Of a stretch of 53,011 nt of DNA, positions 1 through 8,270 are shown one piece after another. The notes under the pieces are model-generated. The model was not told the origin of the DNA, ran no database searches, and saw nothing but the letters and a program-made list of their open reading frames with translations. Both the position numbers and the translations under genes were made by a program. The DNA is from Pyrodictiaceae archaeon (GTDB taxonomy: Archaea > Thermoproteota > Thermoprotei_A > Sulfolobales > WAQK01), in NCBI GenBank assembly GCA_015520265.1, contig WAQK01000043.1, forward strand, positions 1 through 53,011, in the 5' to 3' direction. Within the stretch, counting starts at the first letter, position 1. The number at the start of each line of letters is the position of its first letter.

Positions 1-378
1 AAGAAACCATAATTTAAAAACATAAATATCAATACTATTATTAGAACACCAGAAACCCGAAACAACAAATGTAAGCAACCCATGAAGTGGAGTAAAGGAC
101 CTTAAACCTGCCTACTCTACAACAATCCACGCAGAAGCTCCACGCCACCCATCCCAACGCGTGCGATGCCCGCAGCTGGACAAGCGGAGCTAAGTCTTCT
201 CTATGGACCATCCAACCTAGGGATAAGCAATGATCTAAACTCAAAAAATATTTGCCAGACTGGCTCAGGACCCTTTAAATGCCCATGTACGCTTTCAATC
301 ATCCTCTCGGAACTCACAAAGTGTCAAAAGAGGTGTTGAGATCATAGAATTCGGTTGAGGGGTCTACAGGTGACCCGG
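1..378. other. AT-richer stretch without a supported gene
   Basis: The first 60 bases are strongly AT-rich and the rest is less GC-rich than the genes to the right. A 67-codon minus-strand frame (41-244) starts with TTG, has no ribosome site, and is rich in Cys and Trp, so it does not look like a protein. I see no tRNA, guide RNA or repeat array. A short hairpin around 374-390 sits at the stop codon of the next gene but has no T-run. Confidence 0.5.
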
Positions 379-750
379 TTAAGAACCGTGGTGCCTCTCA
401 TCCTTCAGGGTTCGCCGAGCCAGTAGCCATAACATCCCGGTACTCCAGCCAGCGGAAGCGGCTAGAGTGGTATAAATCAATACCGCGAGGATCGAAGCAT
501 CGCTCCCCGTGTAAGGGTGGGCCAGGGCCGCGCCAACCGCCACCAGTAGCGCCGATGCCGGCAGGGCTAGGAGCCTCTCACGGAGAGTTGCGGCAAGCAG
601 AGCTGTAGCCATTCCGGGTATAGCCATAGCCGCTAGGGATGAAGCCCACACAACCTGGTCCGGAACCAGCTCTGACAACGAGGGGTATACCAGCATGGAG
701 GTTACTCCCAGGAGGGGGGCTACCAGTAGTGCGGCCAGTAGCCTAGGCAA
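379..750 (-). CDS. Small hypothetical integral membrane protein
   Basis: This 123-residue protein is almost entirely hydrophobic, with about four membrane-spanning segments (roughly residues 3-23, 34-54, 61-78 and 86-110) and a charged C-terminal tail (RRTLKDERHHGS). I do not recognise a family. The start is TTG at 750. An ATG four bases upstream is out of frame and stops at once. A possible TATA element (ATTTATT) lies about 38 nt upstream of the start, so the message may be nearly leaderless. It lies downstream of malG on the same strand, but a 258-bp gap separates them, so cotranscription is uncertain. Codon use looks like the rest of the window. Confidence 0.6.
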   Translation of the reverse strand: MPRLLAALLVAPLLGVTSMLVYPSLSELVPDQVVWASSLAAMAIPGMATALLAATLRERLLALPASALLVAVGAALAHPYTGSDASILAVLIYTTLAASAGWSTGMLWLLARRTLKDERHHGS

Positions 751-1008
751 GCATGTGTCCCAGAATTCCCAATACTTTCCGGCTTCGAATAAATCTTAGG
801 ATCCCATGGGGCAACCTTAAACAAAAGGGTGTTAGTCGGCGACGTGTGAGTGGTGATCTTCGGGCTAGCGGAGAATCACGTGGAGGTGTGTGAGACCATA
901 GTGTGGTTCAGGGTTGCGGCTTTGAAGCCCACGGCGGCTGTGTGGACGGGGGGTTCCGTTTGGTGGTCTACGCTCTTAGGGTTGTGGGGCCGGGCTGGAG
1001 AATCTGCT
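751..1008. other. Noncoding gap between malG and the small membrane protein gene
   Basis: The gap holds the probable promoter of the 379-750 gene (TATA-like ATTTATT near 788) and the 3' flank of malG. A plus-strand frame that begins at 850 runs into the antisense of malG and has no protein character. I see no RNA gene or repeat here. Confidence 0.4.
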
Positions 1009-1863
1009 CTACATTTTTCCGGCCCCGTATCTCATTGCTTCGCCTATGTATTTCTGGGAGAAGGCGTAGACTGCTATGAGGGGTATCGAGAAGATTATGG
1101 TTCTGGCTGCGAAGTCGCTCCAGTATATGGTTTGGCCTGTCGCTGTTTCGTAGATGTAGGCTGCCAGTGTTTCTACGCGGAGGAAGCTGGCCATTATGAA
1201 CTCGCCCCAGGCACCCATGAAGGCGAACATTGCTATTATGATGAGGGCTGGCTTCGAGGCCGGGAGTATGACTCGGAATATTATCTGTCTCCAGCTGGCC
1301 CCATCTATGAAGGCTGCCTCGTCTAGGCTGCGGGGGAGGGAGTCGAAGTAGTTCTTGATGAGCCATGTCTGGAACGGAACGGCGCCAGCCGTGTAGATGA
1401 AGGGGAGTATCAGGGGGTTCCCTATCACCGGGAGGCCGAGGACGTTGAGTTTGAGGAGGAAGACGTAGAGGGCCACCACTGCGGCGACGCCGAAGCCTCC
1501 CCCCACCTGGCTTAGAACCAGGTAGAGGACTAGGAGGGTGTCCTTGCCCCTGAAGCTGAACCTTGAGAACGCGTATGCTGCGGGAGTAATCACGAGGATG
1601 GAGACCAGTATATTGCCCAAAGCCACAACCACGCTGGTCAGTGCGGCGGACACGAACCTGGGGTCAGACACGGCGTCCACATAGTGCTCCAACGACAACC
1701 TATACTTGGCTAGGTCGCCGAGCCCCGTCACCAGCACCTGGCCCGCCACGAAGCTTGAGACAACGACGTAGAGGAGGGGGTAGAGCATGACGAACACTAT
1801 GAGGAGCCCCACAACGGTAAGCACGAGCCTCGCCAGCTGTCTTGAAAGCGAGAATCCCTTCAC
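1009..1863 (-). CDS. malG: Maltodextrin ABC transporter permease, MalG type
   Basis: This is an inner-membrane subunit of a carbohydrate (CUT1) ABC importer. The 284 residues contain six predicted membrane helices. The conserved EAA loop that docks on the ATPase is at about residues 180-201 (LDEAAFIDGASWRQIIFRVILP). A short N-terminal cytoplasmic part and the usual extracytoplasmic loop are present, and the length fits MalG/LacG proteins. The start is GTG at 1863, overlapping the TGA of malF in a GTGA tetranucleotide, so the two are translationally coupled. The substrate is inferred to be maltodextrins from the surrounding amylase, pullulanase, phosphorylase and alpha-glucosidase genes; the sequence alone says only 'sugar'. 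Confidence 0.9.
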   Translation of the reverse strand: MKGFSLSRQLARLVLTVVGLLIVFVMLYPLLYVVVSSFVAGQVLVTGLGDLAKYRLSLEHYVDAVSDPRFVSAALTSVVVALGNILVSILVITPAAYAFSRFSFRGKDTLLVLYLVLSQVGGGFGVAAVVALYVFLLKLNVLGLPVIGNPLILPFIYTAGAVPFQTWLIKNYFDSLPRSLDEAAFIDGASWRQIIFRVILPASKPALIIIAMFAFMGAWGEFIMASFLRVETLAAYIYETATGQTIYWSDFAARTIIFSIPLIAVYAFSQKYIGEAMRYGAGKM

Positions 1864-3338
1864 ACCCCTCCACCTCCCCCTCTCCTATAGAACAGGTAGT
1901 ACCAGGCCACCGCGTAGACCAGCAGGATCCCCACCACGACCAGGTACGCAGCGGCCGAAAGCCCGTAGTCCTGGTCTAGCCAAGCCCTGTTATAGCCGTA
2001 GAGCACCATCATCTCGTTAGCCCCGCCCAGCGCCGGAGGGAAGCCCGGCACCCTGACCGTCGTGGTGGGCCCGCCGTTGTTTATGAGGAGGGGCACCATG
2101 AAGGCCTGCAGCGAGGCCCCGCTGGTCAGGATCGCTGCGAAGAGTATGGGCCTAATGGTTAGGGGCAACATGATCCTCTTGAACCTCATCCAGACCCCGG
2201 CCCCGTCGATGTAGGAGGCCTCTATCAGCTCCTTGGGAACCCCGGCTATGGCCCCCATGGTCACCGTCATAACGAAGGGGTAGGCCAGCCACGCCTCCAC
2301 AATGTTGTATAGGGCGAAGGCGTCCCACTCGTGGGTGTAGATGTTGAACTCCCCGCCCACCAGGCGGCTGAAAAGCCCGGCCAAGGGACCCTCCCCGGGG
2401 ACGAACAACATCCGCCAAGTGGTGACCGAGAGGAGGACCGGCACTGCCCAGGGCACGAGGAGCATGGCCCTCATAGCCTTCCTGCCGAGGATCAGGGGGC
2501 TGGAGAAGAGGAAGGCCACAGCCACCCCCACCGCCATTTTCAACGGAACACTGGTAGCCACGAAGAGCAGGGTCTTGAGGAGAGAGTAGGGGAATCTGGA
2601 GTCTCCGAATAGGGTCTCAAAGTTCCCGGTTCCCACGAAGTGGAGGGAGAGCCTGTCAATCTCGTTGTCGATATCCCTCACGGCCAGCGCCACGAAGGAG
2701 GCGTAGTCTTCCTCCACACCCCTTAGTATGGAGGCGCATCTCCCCAGCTCCTCCACGGCTGACACTATCCGGGGCAGTGCGAGGCTCCTCACCCTCTCCA
2801 GGTCTTCCTGGGATGGGAACAGCTTGAAGCCTATGACGCTCTCGATCTCGCTCCACATGGTGTTTATACCTGTGTAGGCCCTGTCCAGAGACTCTCTGAG
2901 CTCGGTGTGGTAGTAGAGGTATGTTTCGTTGCTGTTCACCACGCTTAGCGCTTGGATCAGGTTGCCGGAAACCCTGTTCCTGTACTCGTTCACCCTAGCC
3001 TGGGAGAAGGTGGCTGGCGACGCTGACTCCAGGTATGCCCTGAACTCCTCCAGCGCCGCTACCGTGTCGTTGACCAGCCTCTCCACCTCACGGGCGCCAG
3101 CCAGCACGGTCTCCTTGTTGCTCCACAGGCTCTCCTCGATGCTCTCTCTCAAGGCCCTGAGCTCCGCCAGCTTCGGATCCGACGCTATGTTAACCGCGTT
3201 GGCGTCGGTGAAGGCTATGAACACCGAGTACCCTATGGGCCACACCGAGAAGAACAGGTAAAGCACTATGCTTACAACTGCTAGCATGGCGGCGATCTTG
3301 GCCGGGTACAGCATGGAGGATCCACGCCTGCCAGACAA
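1860..3338 (-). CDS. malF: Maltodextrin ABC transporter permease, MalF type, with a large external domain
   Basis: This is the second permease subunit, 492 residues. After a first helix (about residues 12-33) comes an external, mostly helical and charged domain of about 210 residues. Five further helices follow, with the EAA loop near residues 369-395 (ELIEASYIDGAGVWMRFKRIMLP). The insert is reminiscent of the periplasmic P2 domain of enteric MalF but is coiled-coil-like in composition. The annotated start is TTG at 3338; an ATG at 3314 (MLYPAK) is an alternative. The gene lies just downstream of a hairpin/T-run that ends the binding-protein gene and is coupled to malG through a GTGA overlap. 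It is expected to form the membrane channel with MalG. Confidence 0.88.
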   Translation of the reverse strand: MSGRRGSSMLYPAKIAAMLAVVSIVLYLFFSVWPIGYSVFIAFTDANAVNIASDPKLAELRALRESIEESLWSNKETVLAGAREVERLVNDTVAALEEFRAYLESASPATFSQARVNEYRNRVSGNLIQALSVVNSNETYLYYHTELRESLDRAYTGINTMWSEIESVIGFKLFPSQEDLERVRSLALPRIVSAVEELGRCASILRGVEEDYASFVALAVRDIDNEIDRLSLHFVGTGNFETLFGDSRFPYSLLKTLLFVATSVPLKMAVGVAVAFLFSSPLILGRKAMRAMLLVPWAVPVLLSVTTWRMLFVPGEGPLAGLFSRLVGGEFNIYTHEWDAFALYNIVEAWLAYPFVMTVTMGAIAGVPKELIEASYIDGAGVWMRFKRIMLPLTIRPILFAAILTSGASLQAFMVPLLINNGGPTTTVRVPGFPPALGGANEMMVLYGYNRAWLDQDYGLSAAAYLVVVGILLVYAVAWYYLFYRRGGGGGV

Positions 3339-3375
3339 CCCTTCTGGCCCTGCAGAAAACTAGTGGGGGCGTGGG

Positions 3376-3403
3376 AAAAAAGCCTAGCCCCTTTAGGGGC
3401 TAG
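3376..3403 (-). terminator. Hairpin plus T-run between the binding-protein gene and malF
   Basis: An 8-bp perfect inverted repeat (CTAGCCCC and GGGGCTAG, loop of four) overlaps the stop codon of the binding-protein gene. On the minus strand it is followed two bases later by six T residues (3376-3381). This is the form of an intrinsic terminator. It would let the binding protein be made in excess over the permeases that follow. Confidence 0.7.
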
Positions 3404-4953
3404 CCGCCCGCGAATTTCTGGAGTATAGTCTGCTGTGCAGAGTCCAGGGTCTCGTCGACTATGGCGAGCGCCGCCTCAGGGCCCTCCTCGGCATACTTGG
3501 TCATGATGGCGTTCAACGCGTCGGCCACGGGGCCCCAGACCTTGGCCATCTTCGGCGACTTCGGCATCGGCACACTGTTGGATATGGACTCGATGAACCC
3601 GGCCACTATGGGGTACTTGTCGATGTTCTCCTGTATGTACTGGATCAGGCTCAGCTTCACCGGGATGAAGCTGGCTTCGTCCACCAGGGTCTTCAATGTG
3701 TCGTCGTTGAGGGTGAACCACATGGCGAATAGTATCGACGCATAGAGCCTGTCCTTGTCCTGCTCAGCCAGCTTGGTTATCCAGAGGAGCTTTATGCCGG
3801 AGTAGGGCTTCGGCGTCTTACCGTCGATCTCGGGTATAGGCGACACCACTATGCTAGGTATACTCTGCTTTATGGCCGGGATGTCCCAGGGCCCTGTAAT
3901 CATGCAGGGAGCCCTGCCCTCGATGAAGACCTTTAACTGCATCTCGTGGCCCAGGTCGCCAGTGTACTCGTAGGGCAGAATGTTCTGTATCAGGAACTTT
4001 ATCCCCTCAACGGTACCAGTAGAGTTGACGCCCACGCTGTCGGTAGTCTCGTCGTAGTAGTAGCCGCCGAAGGCTCCGACGAAGGGGTGCACGAAGTAGG
4101 GGTCGATCTGGTAGGCTAGTCCATAGGTGTCGGCGTCGGGGTTATAGTACTGCTCCATAAGCGTCCTCCACTCCTCATACGTGGTAGGCGGAGACTGGAC
4201 CATCTCCGTGTTGCACACCAGTGCTATGGACTCGGCCGCCCACGGCAGCCCGTAGAGGTGGAGCTTGTAGACTCCCGCGGAGTAGGCGACCGAGAGGAAC
4301 TGGGCCTGCAGGTCCTGTAGCGTCTCCGGCGGCAGATACTGGTCCAGTGCCACGATGTAGCCTCCCTCGGCCAGCTCGCCGGTCCAGTCGTGGGCCCAGG
4401 TGAAAACATGGGCAGTGTTCTCAACGTCGCCCGCTATGACTCCGGCCTTCACTGCCTCCTTCATGTTCTGCACGGTGCCAGTATACTTCACAGTAATGCC
4501 GGGGAACTCCTCCATGAACCTGTCCACAACTGTCCTGACGACCTCCACCTCGAAGGGCATCATGGAGGTCCAGAAGTTGATGGTCACCTGCACCTCTCCA
4601 TTCTTAGCCTTCATGGCGAAATCGTAGAGCTCCGGAGGCACCCTTATTTCGCTGGACCCTATAGTCAGGGTTTTCAGCTGTGTTGCTGGCGTAGTGGTCG
4701 TGGTTTCTATTGGTGTCGTTGTGGTAGTTGTTGTCGTTGTTGTGGTTTCTGTGGGTGGTGTTGTGGTGGTTGTTGTCGTGGTGGTCGTGGTTGTTGTGGT
4801 AGTCGTGGTTGTCGTTGTCGTAGTGGTCGTGGTGGTTCCGGTGGGCGCAGGCTTGCCAGGCCTGGTAGCCAAATACGCGGCAGCCGCTATTACTACTATA
4901 GCTATAACAACTATAACTGCTAGGTTGCGGGAAAGCGACCTGTGCTTCCTCAA
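3400..4953 (-). CDS. malE: Extracellular sugar-binding protein on a Thr-rich stalk
   Basis: This is a family 1 solute-binding protein for the MalFG importer, 517 residues. A hydrophobic N-terminal segment (about residues 11-29) acts as signal and/or membrane anchor. It is followed by an almost pure threonine stalk (about residues 38-92) and then a mature domain with the Trp- and Tyr-rich composition typical of maltodextrin-binding proteins. Archaeal binding proteins often carry such linkers, probably O-glycosylated, to hold the receptor above the membrane under the S-layer. The start is TTG at 4953, six bases after a GGTGA ribosome site. Promoter elements lie in the 90-bp gap shared with the divergent amylase gene. 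Maltodextrin as ligand is inferred from context. Confidence 0.88.
   Translation of the reverse strand: MRKHRSLSRNLAVIVVIAIVVIAAAAYLATRPGKPAPTGTTTTTTTTTTTTTTTTTTTTTTTTTTPPTETTTTTTTTTTTPIETTTTTPATQLKTLTIGSSEIRVPPELYDFAMKAKNGEVQVTINFWTSMMPFEVEVVRTVVDRFMEEFPGITVKYTGTVQNMKEAVKAGVIAGDVENTAHVFTWAHDWTGELAEGGYIVALDQYLPPETLQDLQAQFLSVAYSAGVYKLHLYGLPWAAESIALVCNTEMVQSPPTTYEEWRTLMEQYYNPDADTYGLAYQIDPYFVHPFVGAFGGYYYDETTDSVGVNSTGTVEGIKFLIQNILPYEYTGDLGHEMQLKVFIEGRAPCMITGPWDIPAIKQSIPSIVVSPIPEIDGKTPKPYSGIKLLWITKLAEQDKDRLYASILFAMWFTLNDDTLKTLVDEASFIPVKLSLIQYIQENIDKYPIVAGFIESISNSVPMPKSPKMAKVWGPVADALNAIMTKYAEEGPEAALAIVDETLDSAQQTILQKFAGG
4691..4836. repeat. Simple-sequence tract encoding the poly-Thr stalk
   Basis: The minus strand is an imperfect (ACN)n run, visible on the plus strand as GTN triplets, interrupted by short Pro/Glu/Ile codons. 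The third bases vary, so selection acts on the Thr protein stalk rather than on a DNA microsatellite, although triplet slippage could change stalk length. Confidence 0.8.
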
Positions 4954-5043
4954 ACCTCCTCACCCGTAGACCGGTCGTGAATCTACTATAATTAACCATG
5001 TTATTTTAAGCTTTGTAGAACCACTATATGGCAGGCAGCCAAG
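4954..5043. promoter_or_regulatory. Divergent promoter region between malE and the GH13 gene
   Basis: The 90-bp gap has an AT-rich core (4983-5016, TATTTTAAG) that can serve as a TATA box on both strands. It lies about 40 bases before the plus-strand ATG and about 50 before the minus-strand TTG. The palindrome GACCGGTC (4969-4976) lies on the malE side downstream of that box and could be an operator. Shared control of importer and intracellular amylase is inferred. Confidence 0.5.
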
Positions 5044-7107
5044 ATGTACCGTGTACTGGGCAGGGAGCGTCTGGGGCGGAGGAGGCTGGGCCGCTACTGC
5101 GTCCACTTCTCTATCCCGTGGCCCCGGGGTGTGAGACGCTTATACCTGGTCTCGAGCTTCACCTCAATGTTCCCAGGTAGGGTGGAGCTTGAAAGGAGGG
5201 GTGACAGAGGCTTCGCCGAGGTGTTGCTCTGGGAGGGAGGTTACCCCTACATCTATGTGACAGAGCACTACGAGCCCGTGCCCGACTACGAGAACCCTGA
5301 GACATGTGGAACCAGAGTATTTGGCGAAGAGGCGTCGCTGGCAAGGGTCGGTGTAGAGGAGCTGGAAGAAGCCCTGGGCGGGGGCGGTCTCCACGAGGAG
5401 CACATAATACATGACGAGCGTAACCCTGGCTTCGCCCACAGGTACCTGGGCCTCACCGTGCTGAGGCTCTGGACCCTGAGGGGCGAGGTCGACGAGGTCC
5501 AAGTCGAGGCCCTAGTAGGGGGGAGGCTTAGAACCGTTGAGGCCAGGAGGGTTCATCGGGACAGGTACAGGGACTACTACGAGGCAAAGGTGACGGGCAG
5601 TGTGCATGCCTACAGGTTCCTGCTGAGAATTGACGGGAAAAGCATAAGCTACGGGCCCGACGGCGTAGGGGATGAAGGTTTTTTCACCCCTAAAATAGGG
5701 GGGCTCGACAGGGAGGAGTGGTGGCTAGGCGCCACCTACTACCTGGTGTTCCCCGACAGCTTCGACCGGCACCCCGAGGGATTCCCCGAAGACGCCTGGA
5801 GAAGGGTGAGGGAGAGGAGGCACCTGGGCGGCAACCTCGAGGGCATTAGGAGGAGGCTCAGCTACCTCGAGGAACTCGGCGTTGACGCTGTCTACCTGAC
5901 ACCCATCTACAAAGCACCCTCGTACCACCGGTACGACGTGGTTGACCATAGAAGCGTGGATCCCCTGCTCGGGAACTTGGAGGATTTCGACAGGCTGGTA
6001 TCCGGGGCCCACGCCCGGGGGATAAGGGTGGTGCTGGACCTGGTGGCCCACCACACCTCGCCCTGTGCCCCGATGTTCAGGGAGGCGATCAGCGCTGGAA
6101 AGCGGTCCATGTACTGGTCCATGTACAGGTTCCTAGTAGACGATCCAGGCCAGGTCCCCAAAAGCATCCTCGACGGCCTCCACAAGTTTATAGAGGAAGG
6201 ATGCACAATCCTGAGCAAAGAGCTGGCTGGCCAGAGGCCCTTCTACGAGTCCTTCGCAGCCGGATGGCACATGCCTAAGCTCAACCACCCGGACCCTGAA
6301 GCGTGGAGGTACCTGGAGGAGACCGTAAGGTTCTGGCTCTCCAGGGGAATAGATGGCTTCAGGGTGGACGTGGCCCACGCCTTACCCGAGGAGACCCTGG
6401 AGAAGCTGTACCATGAGGTAAAGTCCTTCGGCACCGGCAAGGTGCTGATTATGGAGATAAACTCCGGCATCGACACGTACCCGCTGGGCAGGGTGGCGGA
6501 CTCCGCCATGAACTACGATCTACGGGACTGGGTGATAGGCTTCTTCCTGGAAGGCTCCCTCACGGCCCAGGAGCTGGCCGAGAGGGTCATGACCCAATAC
6601 GTCAGACTGCCCACACATGTGGCCAACGCCCTCTACAATCTGCTGGGCAGCCACGACACACCGAGGATCAAGACCCTGGCCCAGGACTGTAAACCGTGCC
6701 TCCACTCGGCCTACGCCTTCCTCTTCACCATCCATGGGAGCCCCTCCATATATTACGGCGACGAGGTGGGCATGGAGGGAGGCAGCGACCCTGACTGCAG
6801 GCGGCCCATGATCTGGCGCAGGGAGCTATGGGACAAAGAACTCCTAGACCTCGTCAGGAGCCTGGCATGGCTGAGGAGGAGGCATAGGGTTTTGAGGCTG
6901 GGCTATAGTAGGGTCTACGCTCTGGGCCGTGACGCCCTGGCTGTTAGGAGGACCCTGGATGGAGAGGAGGTCCTAGCCCTCTTCAACAGGTCCCACCAAC
7001 GCGTGGATGTGATTGTTGGGCGAGGATACGTCGATGCCTTCACCGGCACTCCTGCAGAGCCCCGTGTGGAGCTCTGCAGGGGGTTCAGGATACTCTATAA
7101 GGCTTAG
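5044..7107 (+). CDS. GH13 cyclomaltodextrinase / neopullulanase-type alpha-glucanase
   Basis: This cytoplasmic enzyme should hydrolyse imported maltodextrins or cyclodextrins. Two beta-type N-terminal domains (to about residue 215) precede the (beta/alpha)8 barrel, and a C-terminal beta domain ends the 687-residue chain. GH13 motifs are clear: the nucleophile Asp442 in GFRVDVAH, the acid Glu471 in LIMEIN, and the transition-state Asp538 in SHDTPR, with VVLDLVAHH earlier. An N-terminal carbohydrate-binding module of CBM34 type and the HLGGNLEGI stretch are features of the cyclomaltodextrinase/maltogenic amylase subgroup. There is no signal peptide, which agrees with an intracellular role. The ATG at 5044 fits the divergent promoter. 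The stop overlaps that of malK by four bases, convergently. Confidence 0.88.
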   Translation: MYRVLGRERLGRRRLGRYCVHFSIPWPRGVRRLYLVSSFTSMFPGRVELERRGDRGFAEVLLWEGGYPYIYVTEHYEPVPDYENPETCGTRVFGEEASLARVGVEELEEALGGGGLHEEHIIHDERNPGFAHRYLGLTVLRLWTLRGEVDEVQVEALVGGRLRTVEARRVHRDRYRDYYEAKVTGSVHAYRFLLRIDGKSISYGPDGVGDEGFFTPKIGGLDREEWWLGATYYLVFPDSFDRHPEGFPEDAWRRVRERRHLGGNLEGIRRRLSYLEELGVDAVYLTPIYKAPSYHRYDVVDHRSVDPLLGNLEDFDRLVSGAHARGIRVVLDLVAHHTSPCAPMFREAISAGKRSMYWSMYRFLVDDPGQVPKSILDGLHKFIEEGCTILSKELAGQRPFYESFAAGWHMPKLNHPDPEAWRYLEETVRFWLSRGIDGFRVDVAHALPEETLEKLYHEVKSFGTGKVLIMEINSGIDTYPLGRVADSAMNYDLRDWVIGFFLEGSLTAQELAERVMTQYVRLPTHVANALYNLLGSHDTPRIKTLAQDCKPCLHSAYAFLFTIHGSPSIYYGDEVGMEGGSDPDCRRPMIWRRELWDKELLDLVRSLAWLRRRHRVLRLGYSRVYALGRDALAVRRTLDGEEVLALFNRSHQRVDVIVGRGYVDAFTGTPAEPRVELCRGFRILYKA

Positions 7108-8198
7108 ACCAGGGCCTTTCCAGTATTTTTATCGAACAAGAGTATCCTGGACCAGTCTATCTGGAGGTACACCTTCTCCCCTATTTCGGGCCTGAATTCC
7201 GGCGGCGCCCTTATACGCACCGTCACGCCGCCCAGGTCGACTGCCACTATATGCTCCACGCCGAGGGGCTCTGAGATCAGCGTGGTGGCCTCAACCCAGC
7301 CTGGGCCACGCTCCTTGCTGATCCTTATATGCTCGGGCCTCACGCCTAGGAGAACCTCGCTCCTACCCTCCAGCGCCTTGGCTATCTCCGGGTCCAGTGT
7401 GTGGGTGAAGCCTGGGCACCTGAGAAGCCTGGAGCCCGCCTCCTCGACGTACTCACACGGTATCAGGTTCATGGGCGGTGACCCTATGAAGGTTGCCACA
7501 AAGGTGTCGCTCGGCCTGTTGTAGAGGTCCTCAGGCCTCCCTATCTGGAGCACCTGGCCCTTGTTCATTATGGCTATCCTGTCGGCCATGCTCATGGCTT
7601 CGACCTGGTCGTGGGTCACGTAGATCGTCGTTATGCCCAGCTCCCTCTGCAGCCTCTTCAGCTCCGACCTCATGTAGAGCCTCAGCTTGGCGTCCAGGTT
7701 GCTGAGGGGCTCATCCAGGAGCCATACCTTGGGCTTCCGGACTAGGGTCCTGGCCAGAGCCACCCTCTGCTGCTGCCCCCCGCTCAGCTGCCTGGGATAC
7801 CGGTCGAGCAGCTCCTCGATCTTTAAAAGCTTGGCGACCTCGACAACCCTCCTTCTGATCTCCTCCTTGTCGAGGCCCAGCTCCTTCCTCCTGACTAGCA
7901 GGGGGAAGGCGATGTTCTCAAACACCGTCATGTGGGGGTAAAGGGCGTAGTTCTGGAAGACCATGCCTATATTCCTGTCCTTGGGGTGAACATAGTTGAC
8001 GAGCGTATCATCGATATAGACTTCCCCCTCGTCCGGCACCTCGAGGCCAGCTATTATCCTGAGCGTCGTGGTTTTTCCGCAGCCGCTGGGGCCCAGCAGG
8101 GTGAAGAACTCGCCATCCTCGACCTCGAAGCTAACCCTGTCCAGGGCGACAGTGTCCCCGAACCGCTTAGAAACCTCAATCAGCCTTACCCGGGCCAC
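7104..8198 (-). CDS. malK: Maltodextrin ABC transporter ATPase, MalK type
   Basis: This is the ATP-hydrolysing subunit that should energise the MalFG importer. The 364 residues show Walker A GPSGCGKTT (36-44), the signature LSGGQQQR (138-145), Walker B with catalytic Glu163 (WLLDEP), a switch His in YVTHD, and a C-terminal TOBE/regulatory domain of about 130 residues typical of sugar-importer (CUT1) ATPases. The start is GTG at 8198. It lies downstream of the GH57 gene on the same strand, separated by a hairpin/T-rich terminator, so it may have its own start or depend on read-through. It is split from malF/malG by the GH13 gene. Confidence 0.92.
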   Translation of the reverse strand: MARVRLIEVSKRFGDTVALDRVSFEVEDGEFFTLLGPSGCGKTTTLRIIAGLEVPDEGEVYIDDTLVNYVHPKDRNIGMVFQNYALYPHMTVFENIAFPLLVRRKELGLDKEEIRRRVVEVAKLLKIEELLDRYPRQLSGGQQQRVALARTLVRKPKVWLLDEPLSNLDAKLRLYMRSELKRLQRELGITTIYVTHDQVEAMSMADRIAIMNKGQVLQIGRPEDLYNRPSDTFVATFIGSPPMNLIPCEYVEEAGSRLLRCPGFTHTLDPEIAKALEGRSEVLLGVRPEHIRISKERGPGWVEATTLISEPLGVEHIVAVDLGGVTVRIRAPPEFRPEIGEKVYLQIDWSRILLFDKNTGKALV

Positions 8199-8230
8199 TA
8201 CCGGTACCCTACCAGTAAACTAGGCTGTCG

Positions 8231-8270
8231 AAATAATAAAAATAGTTGGAGGGCTAGGCCAGCCCCCTCC
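8231..8270 (-). terminator. Terminator after the GH57 pullulanase gene
   Basis: On the minus strand a GC-rich stem (GGAGGG pairing with CCCTCC, with an inner GCT/AGC) spans the stop codon of the GH57 gene. It is followed by a T-rich run (TATTTTTATTATTT). Confidence 0.55.

Noticed and set aside
41-244. 67-codon minus-strand frame near the left edge
   Set aside because: TTG start without ribosome site, Cys/Trp-rich composition unlike any protein here, no neighbours.
850-1326. 158-codon plus-strand frame
   Set aside because: Mostly antisense to malG, which has clear permease motifs; its Tyr/Gly/Cys-rich product is a shadow translation.
4691-4836. GTN-rich stretch considered as a CRISPR or tandem-repeat array
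   Set aside because: It is in frame within the binding-protein gene, encodes Thr with variable third bases, and has no spacers.
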